Assembly (NCBI GenBank): GCA_014526335.1
Contig: JACTAT010000293.1
Span: forward strand, 691,159 to 755,158
DNA length: 64,000 nucleotides
Reading direction: 5' to 3'
Origin: Chrysaora quinquecirrha
Lineage: Eukaryota; Cnidaria; Scyphozoa; Semaeostomeae; Pelagiidae
Shown here: positions 59,512 to 64,000 of the stretch, one piece after another
Numbering within the stretch: the first letter of the stretch is position 1
How the letters are laid out: every line of letters begins with the position of its first letter
Translations under genes and position numbers: made by a program
The notes under the pieces: generated by a model
Databases searched by the model: none
Seen by the model: only the letters and a program-made list of their open reading frames with translations
What the model was told of the DNA's origin: nothing

Positions 59512-61571
59512 TTATCACATATCCTCCCTGATGAGATCACATGAGACTTCAAAGCATTGAGACAGGAACACATCAGAAAATAACAGAGTGCCCTGAAAAT
59601 GCAACAATGTGTCCAATCAACACAGAATAAATAGTTGTAATCTAACTATTTCAAAATCACAGCTGTACTGTGAGAATTACACTGTAAGACATGGTTACCT
59701 CAATGATAAGGTCAATGGATGTGCAATTTATAAACACGTTGTGCATGTAAAAATGCAAAAAGGTATCTTACTGATAAAGTAAAATACGTATGTTCCCGTA
59801 AAAACAGAAGCTGATGTTAGGAGATCCTCAATATCCCAACATTTTGTGATAGAACAGGCCTTAGCCTTCAGATACTGCGGTCAACAAAGTCCGCGACTTT
59901 GAAAATTAACAAATAAGCAACTAAGTGTAAACCGTAGAATTACTGAGTTGCAATAGAACTAAAGCACTACCGACATATAGGGGAAAATACATGCAATAAA
60001 TGTTGCATGCCTCTAGCATCAGACAGATGCTGTAAACGCAAAGTATACCCAGATGAATGTTAGCTAGACAGACTCTCGTCCATGATGTTATGAGTCTTAC
60101 AATAGAAAATTGACGAACATCAATGTGCAGCAGCTAATACAAGAATAGCATCCTAAAAAGCATACGTTGTCTTGCGCACTATAACTCCAATATTGTAAAA
60201 TATTAAGTACCAAACTGCAGGACATTGGATCAGGAGAATAATCTCCGAGCTGCATCTGGCAAATACGCAGATAAAAGGCCATATAAAGGATATAGAGCCT
60301 CATGCTAATATCTAGCTACTTGCTGTACTCAAAACAACAAAGTGATAAACAGGAATACCTTGATGAAAGGCAGTTATAATGGCAACAAGATTGCCACTCT
60401 CCTCTGCAGATTCTCCATTGCTATTTGTGATCTCATTCTACAAAAAGCACAGGTGTAACCACAAAGGTTGAGTCTGGAACACCTTTAAAAACTCAAGGAA
60501 ATAGTATTTGATTACACAAACAATACAATTAGATTTTCGAAGAAGGATGAGCATTCTTGTTGTTGAAACAGCAGAACTGCTTTCAGCTCCTTGTAGCTTA
60601 AAACTTCCTTTCCTTTCTAAAGGCATGATAATACAAGGAAAGTACTGAAGAAAGATTTATTTCATCGTGTCAAACTCCTACAACGTCATGTAAATTACTA
60701 CTGAGGAGAGTAAAAAACATGGAAAGCTAGCTAATTAGCTTGGGTTCCTGAACATCTGAAAGAACAGCAAGCAATGCATATTGCTTAAAAGCTAGCTACA
60801 ATCTAATGAATACACAAATCAATAATATTTGTGAAATCTTAATGACACTTTTTCATTAAGACTATGTTGACATAGCTTATGTTAGCTACTCTATTTGATC
60901 ATCAATTCATACTCTGAAGGTATGGTATTCCAGTGAATTCCTTCTTCTTCTTGGAATAGCAGCAGTAGTAGGAAGCCAAATGTTTAGGCCTGAGCACGGT
61001 TCACAAAATGTGCACGAGTTATGAGATGATTAAACAACATGTTCCATTGAAACATCTGCCATCAAACCGAATATTCTAGGTGAAATTAAAATTTGTTAAA
61101 AACAAACCATATTCTATGTTTGATTCAAACATCTTCAAATTTTGATAATGATTCACGCAATAGCTGAGCTATAAAATGAACTAGAATCATTTAAACGAAC
61201 ACATCTGAAATGATGTTCCCTTTGAGTTTCAATTTCAATATGAAAACGAACAATATTCCATTTCGAGTTTCAGGTGATTAAATGAAAACATGAGCTATGG
61301 AGAACCAAGAGCTCTAAAGTGTCCCATACAAGGGAGCACCCCAACAAGTTTGAAACATCATGAAAACTGTTTCTGTCTTGCAAATAAGGTGTATGTACCC
61401 ATACTACAAAAAACACTGCAAGAAAAAATCATCCATATAATACTGGACTGAAAAAATGCTCTGCTATAAAAAAGGGGAAGAACTGTAGACTTTAATAAGA
61501 TAGAGCATTTGCTAATGTGACTTTCCAGACAAGCTCACAAGCAAATAAATCTACATATTTTCCCATACAAG
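59512..61571. repeat. Right flank of the 111-base repeat family, copy 2
   Basis: Colinear with 32,371-34,428, with few substitutions and 1-base indels. No recognisable gene. Confidence 0.88.
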
Positions 61572-62098
61572 AGAAAAATTAGTTCGAACTCCATCCCAGT
61601 GAATTTGCACAGAGCCTAATGCATAAGATGCATGGCTTTAAGTCTATTGAACAACTGTTCAATGTATATATCAAATCTTAACCAATCTAAGATTTGAATA
61701 TCAGGAATCATTGGAATCATAAACATGGGTCTATTAGACTTTGTCAGTTATAGTTGTTATTTGTGATATCACAATGTTATCTCATATCAACATTATGACA
61801 GAGATGATCAACTCTGATTCCACGATCCTCAATATAGGATCAATTGTTCTTCATTGCATTTGCCTGAAGTAAATATAAGCTTTCTCAAAAGATATTGAAA
61901 AAGCAAACCTGTGTCTAGTTTCTCATTCTGTTTTGAAGAGAAAAAACCCCAATGCTCACATTACTTTAAACAAGGAATATGCATGCATGTTGGATATCCA
62001 AAATTCTTCTCTTCGTAGAATGTATAAAGCAGAATTCTGCAAAAATAACTTGTCAATCAATAGTGTTGTATTTCTTTCATGCAGAGGACTAACAAATG
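61572..62098. other. Spacer between right and left flanks
   Basis: 527 bases of AT-rich DNA. Only GCTCACATTACTTTAAA (61,954-61,970) is shared with the corresponding place beside the KDZ element (53,091-53,107). It may represent the empty target region of that transposon. A short frame at 61,933-62,121 has no known domain. Confidence 0.5.
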
Positions 62099-63717
62099 GC
62101 GCTACATTGACACGCAACTAAGTGAAGCCGTGAGCGCAAAACATGATTCCATGTTGTCCTTGCTAGGCTGTTAGGTTTTCATATGCTGGCTTTTTCAGCT
62201 CGACTGGCCAACATGCATAAGTTTCTTTTCTTGAACTCCAGAATGTTGATATCATTGACATTAGGCCAACTGAACTTGTCTGCCGCTGCCTTTGTAATCA
62301 AAATTGACTTCTGATTGGGAAGGATTTCCAGAAAAATCTTTCTTTTCTTGATACATGTCCACTTGAGACTCTTTCCAATTGTTCCTTAAATTCCAGGACT
62401 ATGGCAGGGTATGTTCTAACTTTTACAACAAAGCCCATGCCATTCACAAAACCTCATTTTGAAAAAACAAACAGAGGTTGTCTGAGAGATAAAATTCAAT
62501 AGACTCTCTAAAAATCCATTAAGCCATTAGGGCTTATGAGGCACTTTAGCTGATTGTCTGAGAGATAAAATTCAATAAACTCTCTAAAAATCCATTTAGC
62601 CGTTAGGGCTTATGAGGCACTTTAGCCTGATGACTTTCTTCATTCATTATTAGGCTATTCATCATCAAATAACATGATGAGAAAACAGGGGCCATCTGCC
62701 AAGCAGGTCCTGAAGAAAGGTGATTCTTACCTGTACAAGTCATTACTTGTTTGTTGTAAGGCCACCCATCATCATGTATAATGATATGGGAACAAACCAG
62801 GCATAACCTGTTTACACAGGTACCATAAGATAATTCATAATGGCAGCCTGAATGAGACATCTTCTCTCTGGCTTGTAAACAATGCAACATACCTTGGAAA
62901 ACTTTCATTGGCTCCAATGTTTCATTGTCTTCAGAGGACATCTGACTCGCAGATTCCAAGGACAGGCAATATTCAATTTGTCTATAACAAATTATCGCTG
63001 GATCTTAAAGCATTTCTCATCTCCAGATGAAACGTCACTAGCAGATTGCATTAAATACGATATTCACTTTCTCCATAGGAAAGCTATCGTTGGCTCCAAG
63101 CCAATCCAGTGGACACGTGACTAAATCACTGGTCCAAATCAGAGTAATACAAGGCCATTTCGGCTACTCTGTAGGCCAACTACCTTCCTCCACAACCAAG
63201 AAGTTGGGAGAGCGATGAATACTACCAAGTATCATCAGTAGTTGCCTCTTGATCACTACCATCATCAACAACATGGCTTTGGGAGGAGGATGAACACAAC
63301 AAAATATTAGTGTCATCCGTAGTGATATCTTTGTCTTTATCATCCCCAAAGTTGATACAGCTTCGACTTCAACAATTTTCTGAAAAAACAAATTGGAAAA
63401 GAAAAAAGCAACTATGTTTTTCTCCACGTGAAGCTATCCTAGGCCCTTTTTTGGGCCAGGAAACATAAAACAACAGAAAATGAACTGCAGAAAACAAACA
63501 AAAAACGATACTTGCTGTTTAAAAGCAATAAACAACTTATCTTTCAGCTTTGGAATAAAAAACCATAAATTTGCAACGATGCAAAAGATACTCATAGATT
63601 AAATTCCCTTGAAGGCCCGCCATCATGACCTACTCATCAAAGACGCAGCACATAAAGGCCCGCCAGGCGCGTGCGCGTTTCTCATGTGATCTCATCAGGA
63701 AGGATATGTGATAAAAT
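62099..63717. repeat. Left flank of the 111-base repeat family, copy 3
   Basis: Colinear with 53,120-54,738. It contains the minus-strand frame 62,959-62,603 (118 codons, Cys/His-containing but unrecognised). It ends with the boundary motif CTCATGTGATCTCATCAGGA at 63,680. Confidence 0.85.
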
Positions 63718-64000
63718 TAGGGATTTTTCCAAAATCATGCGACATTTCAGCGTTTTAGGGCTTATTGCATGAATATTCTTGTTTTTCATAGGGATAGTCT
63801 CATTTTATCCAAAATGCGACCCAAAATTAGGGATTTTTCTAAAATCTTGCGACATTTCGGCGTTTTAGGCTTATTGGCATGAATATTCTTGTTTTTCATA
63901 GCGATAGTCTCATTTTATCCAAAATGAGACCCAAAATTAGGGATTTTTCCAAAATCATGCGACATTTCGGCGTTTTAGGGCTTATTGGCATGAATATTCT
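63718..64000. repeat. 111-base tandem array 3 (runs off the window)
   Basis: The first two and a half monomers of a third array, in the same orientation. The family unit (left flank, array, palindrome, right flank, spacer) therefore repeats in tandem. Confidence 0.93.

Overview
This is non-coding-rich, intron-bearing eukaryotic DNA, AT-rich and dominated by repeats and mobile elements. Spliced genes with GT-AG introns, a KDZ-superfamily transposase, Tc1/mariner and hAT relics and large satellites point to an animal. The Rep and KDZ types resemble those I associate with sponges, cnidarians and other marine invertebrates, but the species cannot be fixed from the window. No ordinary cellular housekeeping gene, tRNA or rRNA was recognised. 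Many 1-base differences lie in homopolymer runs, so some frameshifts could be residual long-read errors.

Layout. 1-10,400 is a (CTAA)n array that grades into a roughly 196-base higher-order repeat. It resumes at 19,495-22,680. The gap between holds a nest of mobile elements. The host element (A, from 10,566, ending at 18,920) is a deleted relative of a transposon coding for an HUH endonuclease and a superfamily 3 helicase. Its right end is split at a TA dinucleotide by a second, more complete copy (B, 13,918-18,864). B carries the HUH nuclease and the helicase on the minus strand and is itself broken by a Tc1/mariner insertion. A third copy (C) lies at 24,529-27,509 inside the remains of a spliced gene. 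B and C are each bounded by two direct copies of a 272-277-base module (called M here) whose own tips are inverted repeats, and each whole unit is flanked by TA. The M-Rep-M unit therefore appears to have moved as one piece.

28,262-34,428 and 53,120-64,000 are copies of one large repeat family. It consists of a left flank, an array of 111-base monomers (with a roughly 995-base higher-order period), a 350-base palindrome and a right flank. Between the two lies a roughly 18.7-kb KDZ transposon (34,429 to about 53,090). It has two convergent spliced genes: a plus-strand OTU / PHD-like / Ulp1 (C48) protease gene (34,690-44,218) and a minus-strand KDZ transposase gene (45,878-52,951). Their 3' ends face each other across a nine-copy, 174-base tandem repeat. 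An internal 69-base exon of the protease gene has been amplified in seven tandem copies together with its splice sites.

The best candidate for something undescribed is the M-Rep-M composite element with its nested TA insertion. The amplified symmetric exon and the KDZ element with shared GGTGGA/TCCACC palindromes come next.
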